A stretch of 64,000 bases of DNA from an uncultured Rhodospirillaceae bacterium (GTDB lineage: Bacteria > Pseudomonadota > Alphaproteobacteria > Rhodospirillales > UBA2165): the NCBI GenBank assembly GCA_913020445.1, contig CAJWAR010000010.1, positions 28,752 through 92,751 on the forward strand, written 5' to 3'. Shown here in pieces: positions 1 through 8,659 of the stretch; positions within the stretch are counted from its first letter, which is position 1, and each line of letters starts with the position of its first letter. The translations under genes and the position numbers were made by a program. The notes beneath the pieces were generated by a model. That model was not told the origin of the DNA. It was given only the letters and a program-made list of their open reading frames with translations, and searched no databases.

Positions 1-57
1 GACTTATTTTATCGGCAATCTTATCGCGAAGACGAGGGTTTTTACCAGAAAGATTAT

Positions 58-792
58 CTAGCCAAACGCCAATCGACCAAGAATCACCACCGCCATGCAG
101 ACCAGAACAACGGCAACAACCCGCTTAACGACCGGCGCCGGTAGGGCCACTGAGATTTTAGCACCCAGCACGACGCCGGCCATCAGGCAAACCGATATCA
201 ACAGGCCGAGCTTAATATCCAATAGGCCATTTAAAACATTTCCAACTGAAGCCGAGAGTGCCACGGGTATCTGAATGAACTGACCGAGCGCCACGGCAGC
301 TAAAATTGGAAACTTCAGCCACATCAGAATGGGCACCATCAGCAAGGGACCACCTGCCCCACTGATTGCTGATCCTACACCGGTAACGGTGCCGACCAAC
401 AGGAACGTATATTTCGAACCAACAAAAGTTGTTTGTGATTCGGAGGCTTTGGCCAATAACGCATGGAGCCCGGTAAATAAAACGAGGACGCCGACAATGG
501 ATTCAACTAAAATACCGGATAGTCGAGCCAGCAACATCGTTCCGGCAAAGGCACCAATAATGGCGCCTGCGCCCAGCCAGCCTGCCATCGACCACTGAAT
601 CGAGCCATTCCGGGCATACATGAAGGTACCAACAGCGCCGCTGAAAATTGCGCTGAATATAGTTGAAGCAACAACGATATGGATGTCGATGCCGGTGAGT
701 TGAGTAATGATTGGCACCATCACGACACCGCCAATGCCGACGGCGCCCAGCAAAATACCAATAACAAATATGAAGGCAATCAGGGCTAACAA
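58..792 (-). CDS. TSUP (TauE/SafE) family membrane permease, probable sulfite/organosulfur exporter
   Basis: A 244-residue, almost wholly hydrophobic protein with about eight membrane segments. The N-terminal GAVGIGG and central SAISGAGGPLLMVP motifs are the two glycine-rich repeats of the TauE/SafE family, whose members export sulfite or sulfoacetate or carry other sulfur anions. It is the last gene of an SDR - PLP desulfhydrase - permease run, and a sulfur-releasing lyase upstream suits a sulfite or sulfide exporter (inference). The start is uncertain. The TTG at 792 gives an N-terminus several residues shorter than usual and has no ribosome-binding site. A GGAG overlapping the end of the upstream gene sits about 10 bases before an in-frame ATT at 810, which would add six residues. 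Family is secure, substrate is not. Confidence 0.85.
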   Translation of the reverse strand: MLALIAFIFVIGILLGAVGIGGVVMVPIITQLTGIDIHIVVASTIFSAIFSGAVGTFMYARNGSIQWSMAGWLGAGAIIGAFAGTMLLARLSGILVESIVGVLVLFTGLHALLAKASESQTTFVGSKYTFLLVGTVTGVGSAISGAGGPLLMVPILMWLKFPILAAVALGQFIQIPVALSASVGNVLNGLLDIKLGLLISVCLMAGVVLGAKISVALPAPVVKRVVAVVLVCMAVVILGRLAFG

Positions 793-816
793 TACCGGGA
801 CAGCTAAAATGGTGCT

Positions 817-1869
817 CTACTCCGCTGGTATTTCGATGGCGAGCCGGTCGTTTAAAACCTCACTATAACCAAACAGCGCCGGGGTGCCGCCGGTGTGAAG
901 AAAAAGCACTTTCGATCCAGCAGCAATCACGCCTTTATCCGCTAAATGAACCAAGCCGGCTAAAGCGCGCCCGGAATAGACCGTATCCAACATCAGGCCT
1001 TCCGTTCGTGCCGCCATCAAAACGGCTTCAAAGGTCGCATCATTGAGCTGGCCATAGCCCGGTGAAAGCACGGCATCCGATGTGTTAACGTCCACGGCGG
1101 TTACCGTGGATGGCGCGCCAAGAAGCTCTTCGATGTTTTGGCAATTATTGACGATCCGTTCCGCTTGAACGTCGGCGCCGCGCCGGACACAAATACCGTA
1201 GACGGGCGTCTTGATACCCATCGCCCTTAAGCCGACCAGAAAGCCGCCATGGGTCATGCCGCTGCCGGACGGCACAACGAAGGCATCAAAACTCTCAATA
1301 TCATCTACCTGCTGGGCGAGCTCAATTGCACAGGCAACGTAGCCCAACCCGCCGGTCGGTGGATTACCGGGACCGAGCGGAATGACGTAAGGATTAAAAC
1401 CGTTGCGCCGGTCTTCATCGGCAATCTCGTGCAGCCTTGCGTCGGCGCCCGCCTCGTCTTCGCCTTCCGGATAGGTATGAACAATGGCGCCGAGCAGTTT
1501 ATTCAACAATGTATTACCGCTATTTACATAACTTTCATTGTATAGCGGCACCCGATCTTCCAACTGCACATGGCAGCGCAGGCCTAATTTGGCAGCCGCC
1601 GCGGCAGCTGTCCTCACATAGTTGGATTGCACGGCGCCGGTGATCAAAACAGTATCGGCATTTTGCGCCAGTGCTTTACCAAAGTAAAATTCGAGCTGCC
1701 GCACTTTATTGCCACCAAACGCCAGTCCCGTGGCGTCGTCTCTTTTTACCGATAAACCCAGGCCGAGTTTCCCGCCCAGCCGCGGCGTTGCATCAATGGG
1801 CGTTGGAAAATGGCCGAGCGATGTGGCCGGAAACGCGGCCAGCAAGCCGGATAATTCATCAGGTGTCAT
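817..1869 (-). CDS. PLP-dependent D-cysteine desulfhydrase / L-cysteate sulfo-lyase family enzyme
   Basis: A 350-residue fold-type II PLP enzyme of the ACC deaminase / D-cysteine desulfhydrase group. KRDDATGLAFGGNKVRQLEF holds the PLP lysine (about residue 55). TGAVQSNYVR is the phosphate- and substrate-contact loop, and FLHTGGTPALFGY is the C-terminal PLP-phosphate signature. Family members cleave D-cysteine to pyruvate, sulfide and ammonia, or L-cysteate to pyruvate, sulfite and ammonia (CuyA); ACC deaminases share the fold. The downstream TSUP permease favours a sulfur substrate, with sulfite release (CuyA-like) an attractive but unproven reading. The ATG follows a GAGAAGAA ribosome-binding site, 21 bases after the SDR stop, so the genes are probably cotranscribed. 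Family confidence is high; exact substrate is unresolved. Confidence 0.88.
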   Translation of the reverse strand: MTPDELSGLLAAFPATSLGHFPTPIDATPRLGGKLGLGLSVKRDDATGLAFGGNKVRQLEFYFGKALAQNADTVLITGAVQSNYVRTAAAAAAKLGLRCHVQLEDRVPLYNESYVNSGNTLLNKLLGAIVHTYPEGEDEAGADARLHEIADEDRRNGFNPYVIPLGPGNPPTGGLGYVACAIELAQQVDDIESFDAFVVPSGSGMTHGGFLVGLRAMGIKTPVYGICVRRGADVQAERIVNNCQNIEELLGAPSTVTAVDVNTSDAVLSPGYGQLNDATFEAVLMAARTEGLMLDTVYSGRALAGLVHLADKGVIAAGSKVLFLHTGGTPALFGYSEVLNDRLAIEIPAE

Positions 1870-1890
1870 ATTTTCTTCTCGTCAGGCAGG

Positions 1891-2631
1891 CTAAAACATG
1901 TGTTGGCCGCCGGTGACCCATACTTCGGTGCCGGTGACATATTCTGAATCCTCGGAGCATAAATAATAAATCGAGCGCGCTACATCTTCCGGCGTGCCCA
2001 TCCGGTTCATCGGAATTCGCGGGATCAGCATTTCGTATTCCGGCTGGATCATAGAGGTGGATATCTCACCCGGCGCCACCGCGTTCACTCTGACATCCAG
2101 TGCCGCGAACTCATTCGCCATTTCCCGGGTCAACGCCGATAAAGCAGCCTTGGAACTGGAATAAGCCGAGCCGGCAAAGGGATGGATCATATGACCGGCA
2201 ACCGACGTCACATTGACGATGGCGCCCCGGCCTTTATGAAGAGCAGAGGCGAATCCCCGTCCCAATTTCAAAGGAGCGAAAAAATTGAGCTCAAATACAT
2301 CGCGCCAGGCGTCGATGTCGCCGTTCAGGCAGCCAAGCCGTTCCTGGTTTTCGGCCTTGGGCGACATCCCGGCATTATTAACCAAAGCGTTGAGCGGCTC
2401 ACCATCCAGCTCTTGGTTCGCCAAGGTAATAAAATTAGCAACACTATCGGCATTCGCCAGATCAACCGGGATATGCGCCGTCCAGTTTTTATCGCCGCCG
2501 CGTTCTTCCGGTATGTCTTCCCTGGAGCATGTAATCACCCGCCAGCCGCGCTCCAAAAACAAGGTGGCAGTCGCATGGCCGATGCCTCTGCTAGCGCCCG
2601 TGACGATGGCGGTTTTTCTTCCCTTTTCCAT
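1891..2631 (-). CDS. SDR family NAD(P)-dependent oxidoreductase
   Basis: A 246-residue classical short-chain dehydrogenase. The cofactor motif TGASRGIG lies at residues 12-19, NNAG in the middle, the catalytic Ser in NVTSVAG and the Tyr/Lys pair in YSSSKAALS, followed by the RVNAVAPGEI loop typical of FabG-like members. Length is normal for the family. It is the first gene of the operon that continues with the desulfhydrase and the TSUP exporter, so it may oxidise or reduce a carbonyl or alcohol in the same organosulfur route; that is inference, since SDR substrate cannot be read from sequence. It is divergent from the SRAP gene across about 60 bases. Confidence 0.88.
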   Translation of the reverse strand: MEKGRKTAIVTGASRGIGHATATLFLERGWRVITCSREDIPEERGGDKNWTAHIPVDLANADSVANFITLANQELDGEPLNALVNNAGMSPKAENQERLGCLNGDIDAWRDVFELNFFAPLKLGRGFASALHKGRGAIVNVTSVAGHMIHPFAGSAYSSSKAALSALTREMANEFAALDVRVNAVAPGEISTSMIQPEYEMLIPRIPMNRMGTPEDVARSIYYLCSEDSEYVTGTEVWVTGGQHMF

Positions 2632-2694
2632 GGTTAAGCTTTAGGACAAAATGACCGAAGTTTCCAGTAGATAGATTTATGAGTAAAATTGGCT

Positions 2695-3315
2695 ATGTGC
2701 TCACGCTACGAAATCAACGGCACCTTTGAGGAGGTCGTCTTAAGATTTGATATCTCGGCCGGTGCTGCCGTGATGGCGGAGTTTTCAGCCCAATTCAAAC
2801 CAATGGCTGAGGTGCGACCGACCAACCGGGTGCCGGTTATTACCAATGAAAATCAAATCGCTCGCCTCAGCTGGGGCCTCAAAGTCGACTGGGACACGAA
2901 GCCCCTTATTAATGCGCGTTCTGAAACTCTATCCGAAAAGCGCACATTTCAGCCTTTATTGGAAAACCGGTGCCTGGTGCCGGCGACCGCCTATTTCGAA
3001 TGGCGTAAAGATGAAAAGCTCAAAATCAAAACCCGCATTCAGCCCAATGAAGGCAAGTTGGTCGCTTTCGCGGGTCTGATTGACGATGACAATTTTACAA
3101 TTATCACCTGCGCCCCCAGCCCCAGTATTGCCTATATTCACGGCCGCATGCCGGCGATCCTCGACCAGGCCGCCGAAGCGGATTGGCTTTCAGGCGACAA
3201 CGCTTATGAAGATGTCGCTAATTTGTTAATGCCCTATCAGGATGACAAGCTCGAAGCCGAGGAAATCGAAAATCCGCCGGCAAAAGAAAAAAAGCAGGGG
3301 GATCTATTTCGGTGA
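2695..3315 (+). CDS. SOS response-associated peptidase (SRAP / YedK / HMCES family)
   Basis: A 206-residue SRAP protein. Family members form a covalent thiazolidine crosslink between the N-terminal cysteine and abasic sites in single-stranded DNA, shielding them from cleavage. Cys2 must become the N-terminus, so the start is the ATG at 2695 rather than the in-frame TTG at 2689. The other conserved residues are present: Asn73 and Arg75 in INARSET, Glu102 in ATAYFEW and His149 in YIHGRMPAIL. The C-terminus is a charged tail. The last three codons and the stop lie inside an 18-base sequence identical to the arm of a palindromic repeat found near 11.2 kb, so the repeat seems to have supplied the end of the gene. 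It converges on the universal stress gene with only 7 bases between. Confidence 0.93.
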   Translation: MCSRYEINGTFEEVVLRFDISAGAAVMAEFSAQFKPMAEVRPTNRVPVITNENQIARLSWGLKVDWDTKPLINARSETLSEKRTFQPLLENRCLVPATAYFEWRKDEKLKIKTRIQPNEGKLVAFAGLIDDDNFTIITCAPSPSIAYIHGRMPAILDQAAEADWLSGDNAYEDVANLLMPYQDDKLEAEEIENPPAKEKKQGDLFR

Positions 3316-3322
3316 CAGTTTA
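3305..3322 (+). repeat. Solo arm of the palindromic repeat family seen at 11154-11268
   Basis: TATTTCGGTGACAGTTTA is identical over all 18 bases to the left arm of the repeat at 11154. No matching inverted arm is found nearby, so this is a single arm or a decayed element. It contains the TGA stop of the SRAP gene and directly abuts the stop codon of the convergent universal stress gene. Confidence 0.6.
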
Positions 3323-4201
3323 TTAATGCGCCGCCAAAACTGGAATCTTAGCTTCAGCAATAATGTGGCGGGTGACGCCACCCAATATAATCTGAATGAG
3401 CCGGCTATGCGTGTAGGCGCCGGTCACCAGCAAATCCGCGTTCATTTGCTCGCATTGGGCTAAGATTATAGCACCGACGGTTTCACTGCCCGGGGCGACT
3501 TTTAGAGTGTTCGCGGTAACGCCATGCCAGGCGAGGTTTCTAAGTAATTCCTCGCCACTAATGCGATTTAGCGCTTTCTCAGTTTCGATAGTGAGGACCG
3601 TGATCGCCTCGGCGCGTTGAAGGAACGGCAGCGCCGCCGAAACCGCGGCCGCTGCTTCGGAGGTGCCATTCCAGGCGATCAGTATACGCTTACCTATTTG
3701 TGATGGCATTTCCGGCGGCACAATAAGAACCGGCTTACCGGTTTCAAATATAGCCGCATGAAGGGTCATCAAGGATGGTCGTTCGGTATCCGATTTTGGC
3801 CGCGCCATAATCGTCAAATCCGAAATGCGCCCACCACGTGACACGATTTCATCTTCGCGGCCAATTTTCTGCACCCAATGGGCGGTAATAGAATTAAGAC
3901 TTTCCGCGCCGACTGGCCGTTCCAATATCGTCACATCATTGTCAGCGACAAATTTCTCGTAATTTTGATGAGCTAAATTCGATCGTTCATTGGCATCACG
4001 ATCAGCAAGATCGATCATTTCTTCAATCATCGCGCCCGACATGCCTTCACCTAACAACGGCACGGCTTCTTTCGAATCCGCCTGAACGTGAAGAATGTTG
4101 AGATGACAGTTGGAAATTTGGGCGACCAAAATGGCGCAGGCAAGTGCGCGGCTATCTGCCTCGGTGCCATCGAGTGGTACAAGTATTGATTTATATGACA
4201 T
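3323..4201 (-). CDS. Universal stress protein, tandem UspA domains
   Basis: A 292-residue protein made of two Usp folds. The first begins YKSILVPLDGTEADSRAL and the second at about residue 165 with GKRILIAWNGTSEAAAAV. The second domain ends LLVTGAYTHSRLIQIILGGVTRHII, which resembles the GxxGxxxxxxxxGS/T nucleotide-binding signature, with Thr-Arg in the final position. Tandem Usp proteins are cytoplasmic stress-response factors that often bind ATP; no enzymatic role can be assigned. The ATG follows an AGGGAAC ribosome-binding site. The gene stands alone, convergent with the SRAP gene. Confidence 0.88.
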   Translation of the reverse strand: MSYKSILVPLDGTEADSRALACAILVAQISNCHLNILHVQADSKEAVPLLGEGMSGAMIEEMIDLADRDANERSNLAHQNYEKFVADNDVTILERPVGAESLNSITAHWVQKIGREDEIVSRGGRISDLTIMARPKSDTERPSLMTLHAAIFETGKPVLIVPPEMPSQIGKRILIAWNGTSEAAAAVSAALPFLQRAEAITVLTIETEKALNRISGEELLRNLAWHGVTANTLKVAPGSETVGAIILAQCEQMNADLLVTGAYTHSRLIQIILGGVTRHIIAEAKIPVLAAH

Positions 4202-4349
4202 ATCGTTCCCTCGAATTCTGCTCCGGTGAACGTAGCTTTTAAGACAACCTGTTCTAAGCAGTCAGTTTCACCCGACTTAATATATATAATTATAATATAA
4301 GTACTTTTTAGTTGCGACCCAAATTATTGAAATATTTATAAAAAAATGC

Positions 4350-5273
4350 CTATTCCTGCACATCATCGCGGCGTTCATCGACGCCTTCAGGGTCCTGATG
4401 GATCAGTACTTCGGTGTTGGGAAAAGCTTCTTCAACCATATACATCACCTCATCGGCAATATCATGGGCTTCGGCGAGGGAAATCTCTTTTGCCATTTCA
4501 GCATGGAATTGGATAAAAGATGTCGCGCCGGAAGATCGTGTTCGCATGTCGTGAACATTTAGAACCTTCTCATGACTTTCAGCGATTTCTTTGATGCGCT
4601 TGCGATCTTCATCCGGAAATTCTTTATCCATCAGCACGTCCAGTGACTGCACAGAGATCTTGTAGGCACCGATCGACATATAGGCGACGATTAAAATCGC
4701 AAAGATTGGATCAGCCATGCTCCAGCTCAAATTGCTGGCCAGGAACAGTGAAACAATGACAGCAACATTGACTAGAATATCGGCGCGGTAGTGAAGCGAG
4801 TCGGCTTTGATCGCGACCGAACCGGTTTGTTTGACCACATAGCTTTGAAAACCGATAAGCAGCAAAGTCATAACGATCGCAATGACCATCACAATGATGC
4901 CTGTTTCACTGTTGGAAATTTCTCGTGGCTGGATGAAGCGATCGATCGATTCGAGCAGTAGAAAGGCTCCTGAACCAGCGATAAAAGCCGCCTGAGCCAA
5001 TCCAGCCAACGCTTCGGCTTTACCATGGCCAAAGCGATGGTCGCGGTCGGCGGGTGTGAGCGCGTGGCGGACGGCCAGCAAATTTACCACCGAAGCACCG
5101 ACATCCAATACAGAATCCACCAATGATGACAGCAGGCTCACGGATTCGGTCGCAATCCAGGCGCCGGCTTTGATAATAATAAGAACGCTCGCCACGGAAA
5201 CCGAGGCATAGGTCGCCAGCCGCATTAATCTCGCGACAGTATTCTGACTCGTCGGTTCTTCAGTATCGCTCAA
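4350..5273 (-). CDS. Cation diffusion facilitator (CDF) family transporter, FieF-like
   Basis: A 307-residue CDF efflux protein: six membrane segments followed by a cytoplasmic ferredoxin-like dimerisation domain (from about residue 210, ending in the acidic tail DERRDDVQE). The metal-site pairs are visible: SLVDSVLDVGAS in TM2 (DxxxD) and ADSLHYRADILVN in TM5 (HxxxD), plus HRFGHGKAEAL in the TM2-TM3 loop. This DxxxD / HxxxD set is that of FieF/YiiP, which exchange Zn2+, Fe2+ or Cd2+ for protons; exact metal is not decided by sequence. The apparent start is TTG at 5273 with a GGTGGGG about 10 bases upstream. It follows pdxH by 28 bases on the same strand and may be cotranscribed. Confidence 0.9.
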   Translation of the reverse strand: MSDTEEPTSQNTVARLMRLATYASVSVASVLIIIKAGAWIATESVSLLSSLVDSVLDVGASVVNLLAVRHALTPADRDHRFGHGKAEALAGLAQAAFIAGSGAFLLLESIDRFIQPREISNSETGIIVMVIAIVMTLLLIGFQSYVVKQTGSVAIKADSLHYRADILVNVAVIVSLFLASNLSWSMADPIFAILIVAYMSIGAYKISVQSLDVLMDKEFPDEDRKRIKEIAESHEKVLNVHDMRTRSSGATSFIQFHAEMAKEISLAEAHDIADEVMYMVEEAFPNTEVLIHQDPEGVDERRDDVQE

Positions 5274-5301
5274 AGTTTCTTAACCCCACCTGCACCGTTA
5301 A

Positions 5302-5919
5302 TTATGGATATAGCCGCTCGCTCTGCCAACCGGAATCCGTTCGGATAAAAACAAATCGATCATGCAATCGAAAGCTTTTTTCCGCCCAAAACTCCACTTT
5401 TTCGTGTTTTACCCGGTAACCTTCCCAGAAATCGGGACGCGGCACCTTGCCGATATGAAATTTTGCCGTGTATTTAGCGATCCGCTTTTCAAGCTCAAAC
5501 CGGCTCTCGAGCGGCTGCGATTGCTTGGATGCCCAGGCGCCAATTTGACTGCCGCGCGACCGGCTGTCGAAATAGGCATCTGCTTCCTCGACGCTTACTT
5601 TCTCAACCGGCCCATCGACGCGGACCTCGCGTCTCATTGATTTCCAATAAAAGCACAAGGATGCGCGCTGGTTTGCCGCCAAGTCTTCACCTTTTTGGCT
5701 TTCTGAATTGGTGTAAAACACGAATCCGCGTTCATCGACGCCTTTCAGCAAAAGCATTCTCACCGAAGGCCTGCCGTCAGCATTAGCGGTCGCCACAGCC
5801 ATCGCATTGGGGTTAACCGGTTCTTTTTCTTCCGCCAATTTCAGCCATTTATTAAAGAGAGCGACGGGTTCGTCCGCTTCGAACGTTATATTTTCGTTGA
5901 CTTCGAATTCATTATCCAA
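5302..5919 (-). CDS. pdxH: Pyridoxamine 5'-phosphate oxidase
   Basis: A 205-residue FMN enzyme that oxidises pyridoxine or pyridoxamine 5'-phosphate to pyridoxal 5'-phosphate, the last step and salvage branch of vitamin B6 synthesis. Recognised by RPSVRMLLLKGVDERGFVFYTN (FMN and substrate contacts), SRGSQIGAWASKQS and the C-terminal WQSERLYP ending. Length matches the family. The start is a TTG at 5919 with AAAGGAA about 10 bases upstream. It is upstream of the CDF gene and divergent from the lipoprotein at 6117. Confidence 0.95.
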   Translation of the reverse strand: MDNEFEVNENITFEADEPVALFNKWLKLAEEKEPVNPNAMAVATANADGRPSVRMLLLKGVDERGFVFYTNSESQKGEDLAANQRASLCFYWKSMRREVRVDGPVEKVSVEEADAYFDSRSRGSQIGAWASKQSQPLESRFELEKRIAKYTAKFHIGKVPRPDFWEGYRVKHEKVEFWAEKSFRLHDRFVFIRTDSGWQSERLYP

Positions 5920-6116
5920 GGGCCCAGGATTCCTTTAAAGTTATTCTTCGTCCTACATAAATTCGCCATATTGTTGACGAATATCACAGGTAAACACGTT
6001 TTATTCTGTTAGAATGCAACAATCAACAAATCCGGCAACAAATGTGGCAACAAAACTGGCAATCAATCAGGCAATTAAGCTAATTGAAGCAAACCTAAAA
6101 TCGGGATCGTAGAAAG

Positions 6117-6593
6117 ATGAAAATCTCCAAGTTTGTACTTGTTCTCGGCATGGCAGCCTTTCTGGCCGCCTGTGCAGAAAACCAAAATAGTGAAAAACAA
6201 ACGCTCGGCACTATTATAGGTGCAGGATTAGGCGCCCTTGCGGGTTCGCAAGTCGGTAGCGGCAAAGGCAAATTGGCGGCTGTTGCGATTGGTGCCTTGG
6301 GCGGCGCTTTCGCCGGTGGTCAGCTTGGCAAAGCCCTCGATGATGTCGACCGCTTAAAAGCCCATCAAACCCAGCAGACGGTGTTAGAGAAAAACAAAGA
6401 CGGTCAGTCGTCGACCTGGAATAATCCCAATACCGGGCATTCAGGCCGGGTGACCCCGACCAACACGCAGCAGGCGTCTACGGGCGAGTATTGCCGTGAA
6501 TATGAGCACGAAATTACTGTCGATGGCCGCAAGGAAGTGGTTAAAGGAACCGCCTGCCGGCAGCGCGATGGCTCATGGCGGGTAATTAATTAA
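6117..6593 (+). CDS. Glycine-zipper surface lipoprotein (17 kDa antigen-like)
   Basis: A 158-residue outer-membrane-type lipoprotein. A signal peptide ends in the lipobox FLAAC (Cys at about residue 19), giving a lipidated mature N-terminus. Residues 32-70 form the glycine-zipper 2TM segment (GTIIGAGLGALAGSQVGSG and IGALGGAFAGGQLGKAL). The C-terminal half has the CREYEHEITVDGRKE and ACRQRDGSWRVI pattern shared with the rickettsial 17 kDa antigen family and RT0821-type proteins. Likely an envelope structural protein; precise role unknown. The ATG follows GTAGAAAG. It is divergent from pdxH over 197 bases that include several GGCAA-rich direct repeats. Confidence 0.85.
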   Translation: MKISKFVLVLGMAAFLAACAENQNSEKQTLGTIIGAGLGALAGSQVGSGKGKLAAVAIGALGGAFAGGQLGKALDDVDRLKAHQTQQTVLEKNKDGQSSTWNNPNTGHSGRVTPTNTQQASTGEYCREYEHEITVDGRKEVVKGTACRQRDGSWRVIN

Positions 6594-6602
6594 GTGCCTA
6601 AA

Positions 6603-6629
6603 TTAATTAGGTGCCTGGCACCTAATTAA
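6603..6629. repeat. Perfect 27-base palindrome downstream of the lipoprotein gene
   Basis: The arms TTAATTAGGTGCC and GGCACCTAATTAA are perfectly complementary around a single T. A half-copy (taagtgcctaaattaatt) lies immediately before it, overlapping the lipoprotein stop. It could form a hairpin at the 3' end of the mRNA, but lacks a T tract, so it is not a standard terminator. It resembles the AT-rich, GTG-containing palindromes around 11-12 kb but is not identical. Confidence 0.5.
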
Positions 6630-6764
6630 CACAAATTCACAACTTCGTTAATTTTTTCGATGGAGCCTGTCACCTTTTAAAAAATTAACTATTAGAACAA
6701 TTTGAATGTACAAAGGCGGCCAGTTTAGGTATGTCTCTGCCGAGTAATTGTATCGGATTGTGAG

Positions 6765-8423
6765 ATGACCAAGATCGCTAAAAGATCAGAACTGCTGATG
6801 CCGGCAGGTTCGCTGGAAAAGCTGAAAGTCGCGGTGCTGTATGGCGCCGACGCGGTTTATCTAGGAACGCCCGATCTGTCGCTCCGCACCAAGTCAGAAT
6901 TTACGCTCGAAGAAGTCGTCGAAGGCATCGAGTTCGCGCATAAATACGGCAAACGTGTCTACCTGACGCTCAATTTATTTTCCCATAATAAAGATATCGA
7001 CAAGCTGCCCGATTATGTCGATACGGTGCGCAAAGTTCAGCCCGATGGCCTGATCGTCGCCGATCCCGGTGTGTTTATGTTCGTCAAGGAACGCGCACCC
7101 GAATTGGAACTCCATGTCTCTACCCAGGCCAATGTCTGCTCGTGGCAATCGGTCAAGTTCTGGCAGGATCAAGGCGCCAGCCTCTGTGTGCTGGGCCGGG
7201 AAGTATCATTTGATGAGCTCACTGAAATCAGAGAAAAATGCCCCGACATCAAGCTCGAATCTTTTGTCCATGGCGCCATGTGCATGACCTATTCCGGGCG
7301 TTGTCTGCTGTCCAATTTCATGGCCGAACGCGGTGCCAATCAAGGTGCCTGCGCCAATAGCTGCCGCTGGAAGTACAAAGTTCATATGCGCCTCAAAGAC
7401 GGCACCAGCAAAGAACTGCCGCTGACGGAAGAAAATCTGGAACTGTTTGAGTTTCTGCTCGAAGAGGAAATGCGACCCGGCGAGTTCATGCCGATCGAAG
7501 AAGATGACCGCGGCTCCTATATCCTTAACGCCAAAGACCTCTGCATCATGCCCAAATTGGATGATCTGTTGCGGATCGGTGTCGACTCACTCAAAGTCGA
7601 AGGGCGCGGCAAAAGCATTTATTATGTCGCCCTCGTCGCCCGCGCCTACCGTATGGCCATTGATGACTGGTATCGCGATCCGGAAAGCTGGTCAGCCGAA
7701 GACTATATGGACGAACTGCTAACCATCCCCAATCGCGGCTACACCTACGCCTTTCACGAAGGCCGCCTGACCAATCATTCACATGGCTATGAAAATACGG
7801 CGACCCTCGGTGCCTGGGAATATGCCGGCATGGTGCAATCGGTAGAAGACGATGCTTTTATCGTCGAGGGCAAAAATAAACTCGAAGCCGGCGACGTTAT
7901 CGAATTTGTGCCGCCCAATGGACGGGAAACTATTTTGCTCAGGATGTACGAGTTTGAACACGCCAAAACCGGTGAGATCAAAAGCGTTATCAATGGCGGC
8001 CATGATCCCTACTTCCGCGTGCCATTCACACTGTTCGATCAGGAAGATTTGGCGACATTGAAGCACCGCATCCCGGCAATGACAGTGCTGCGCAAAGAAC
8101 GCTCACTCACTCAAGAGCAATGGGATCGCTTAAAACTTGATAAGGCAACCGGGGCCCTTGAAACCGGTAAAGGTACAGATGAAGCCTACACCGCCACGCG
8201 CGATGCCCTTCGGGAGTCGCAGGCTATTCGGGATACAGCGCTTAAATCAAAGACTCCCCGGATCGGCATGGAAGGCTGCTGCGGCAAGGGGTGTAACGGC
8301 TGCCTGATGTTCTGGCATGACCCGACTTATGCCCGGGCGCGTGAGTTGCTGGCTGAGAAAAAACAGGGCGAGATGTTTGACCGAAATATGAAAGACGAAC
8401 CCGCCAAACAAGTCAGTGTCTAG
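6765..8423 (+). CDS. U32 family peptidase-like protein, TrhP-type (tRNA 5-hydroxyuridine synthesis)
   Basis: A 552-residue U32 protein. The N-terminal TIM-barrel-like domain starts ELLMPAGSLEKLKVAVLYGADAVY and follows the E. coli TrhP (YegQ) pattern closely: DPGVFMFVKE, VSTQANVCSWQSVKFW, FVHGAMCMTYSGRCLLS and NQGACANSCRW. The cysteines in the last two are the conserved set, thought to hold an Fe-S cluster in this family. TrhP hydroxylates U34 of tRNAs using prephenate. The protein is about 100 residues longer than E. coli TrhP, with a beta-barrel region and a C-terminal GCCGKGCNGC cluster of five cysteines near residues 505-515, suggesting a second metal site. The upstream 170 bases hold the palindrome at 6603; 236 bases downstream show nothing clear. 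Confidence 0.85.
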   Translation: MTKIAKRSELLMPAGSLEKLKVAVLYGADAVYLGTPDLSLRTKSEFTLEEVVEGIEFAHKYGKRVYLTLNLFSHNKDIDKLPDYVDTVRKVQPDGLIVADPGVFMFVKERAPELELHVSTQANVCSWQSVKFWQDQGASLCVLGREVSFDELTEIREKCPDIKLESFVHGAMCMTYSGRCLLSNFMAERGANQGACANSCRWKYKVHMRLKDGTSKELPLTEENLELFEFLLEEEMRPGEFMPIEEDDRGSYILNAKDLCIMPKLDDLLRIGVDSLKVEGRGKSIYYVALVARAYRMAIDDWYRDPESWSAEDYMDELLTIPNRGYTYAFHEGRLTNHSHGYENTATLGAWEYAGMVQSVEDDAFIVEGKNKLEAGDVIEFVPPNGRETILLRMYEFEHAKTGEIKSVINGGHDPYFRVPFTLFDQEDLATLKHRIPAMTVLRKERSLTQEQWDRLKLDKATGALETGKGTDEAYTATRDALRESQAIRDTALKSKTPRIGMEGCCGKGCNGCLMFWHDPTYARARELLAEKKQGEMFDRNMKDEPAKQVSV

Positions 8424-8659
8424 CAGTCGTTCGGCGAATCTGAAATCTTTTGTTAAAAAACGTGATGCGCTTGGGCAAATGCGGTGCCGTTTTGCATTGC
8501 TATTTCACCCGGGAAACCGCATAAATTCCGCATAAAAATAAAGTCTTAGCAAAGCTTTAAATCTTTTTGTCGATCATCAGCTTAGTTTTAATCATGGTGC
8601 GGCGAAATCGGCGGGGTTACCGATAGAATTCCAGCACGACAAAGAATAACGAGGGACCA

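Noticed and set aside
1..57. Possible gene fragment at the left edge
   Set aside because: Only 57 bases with no clear coding signal; nothing can be said.
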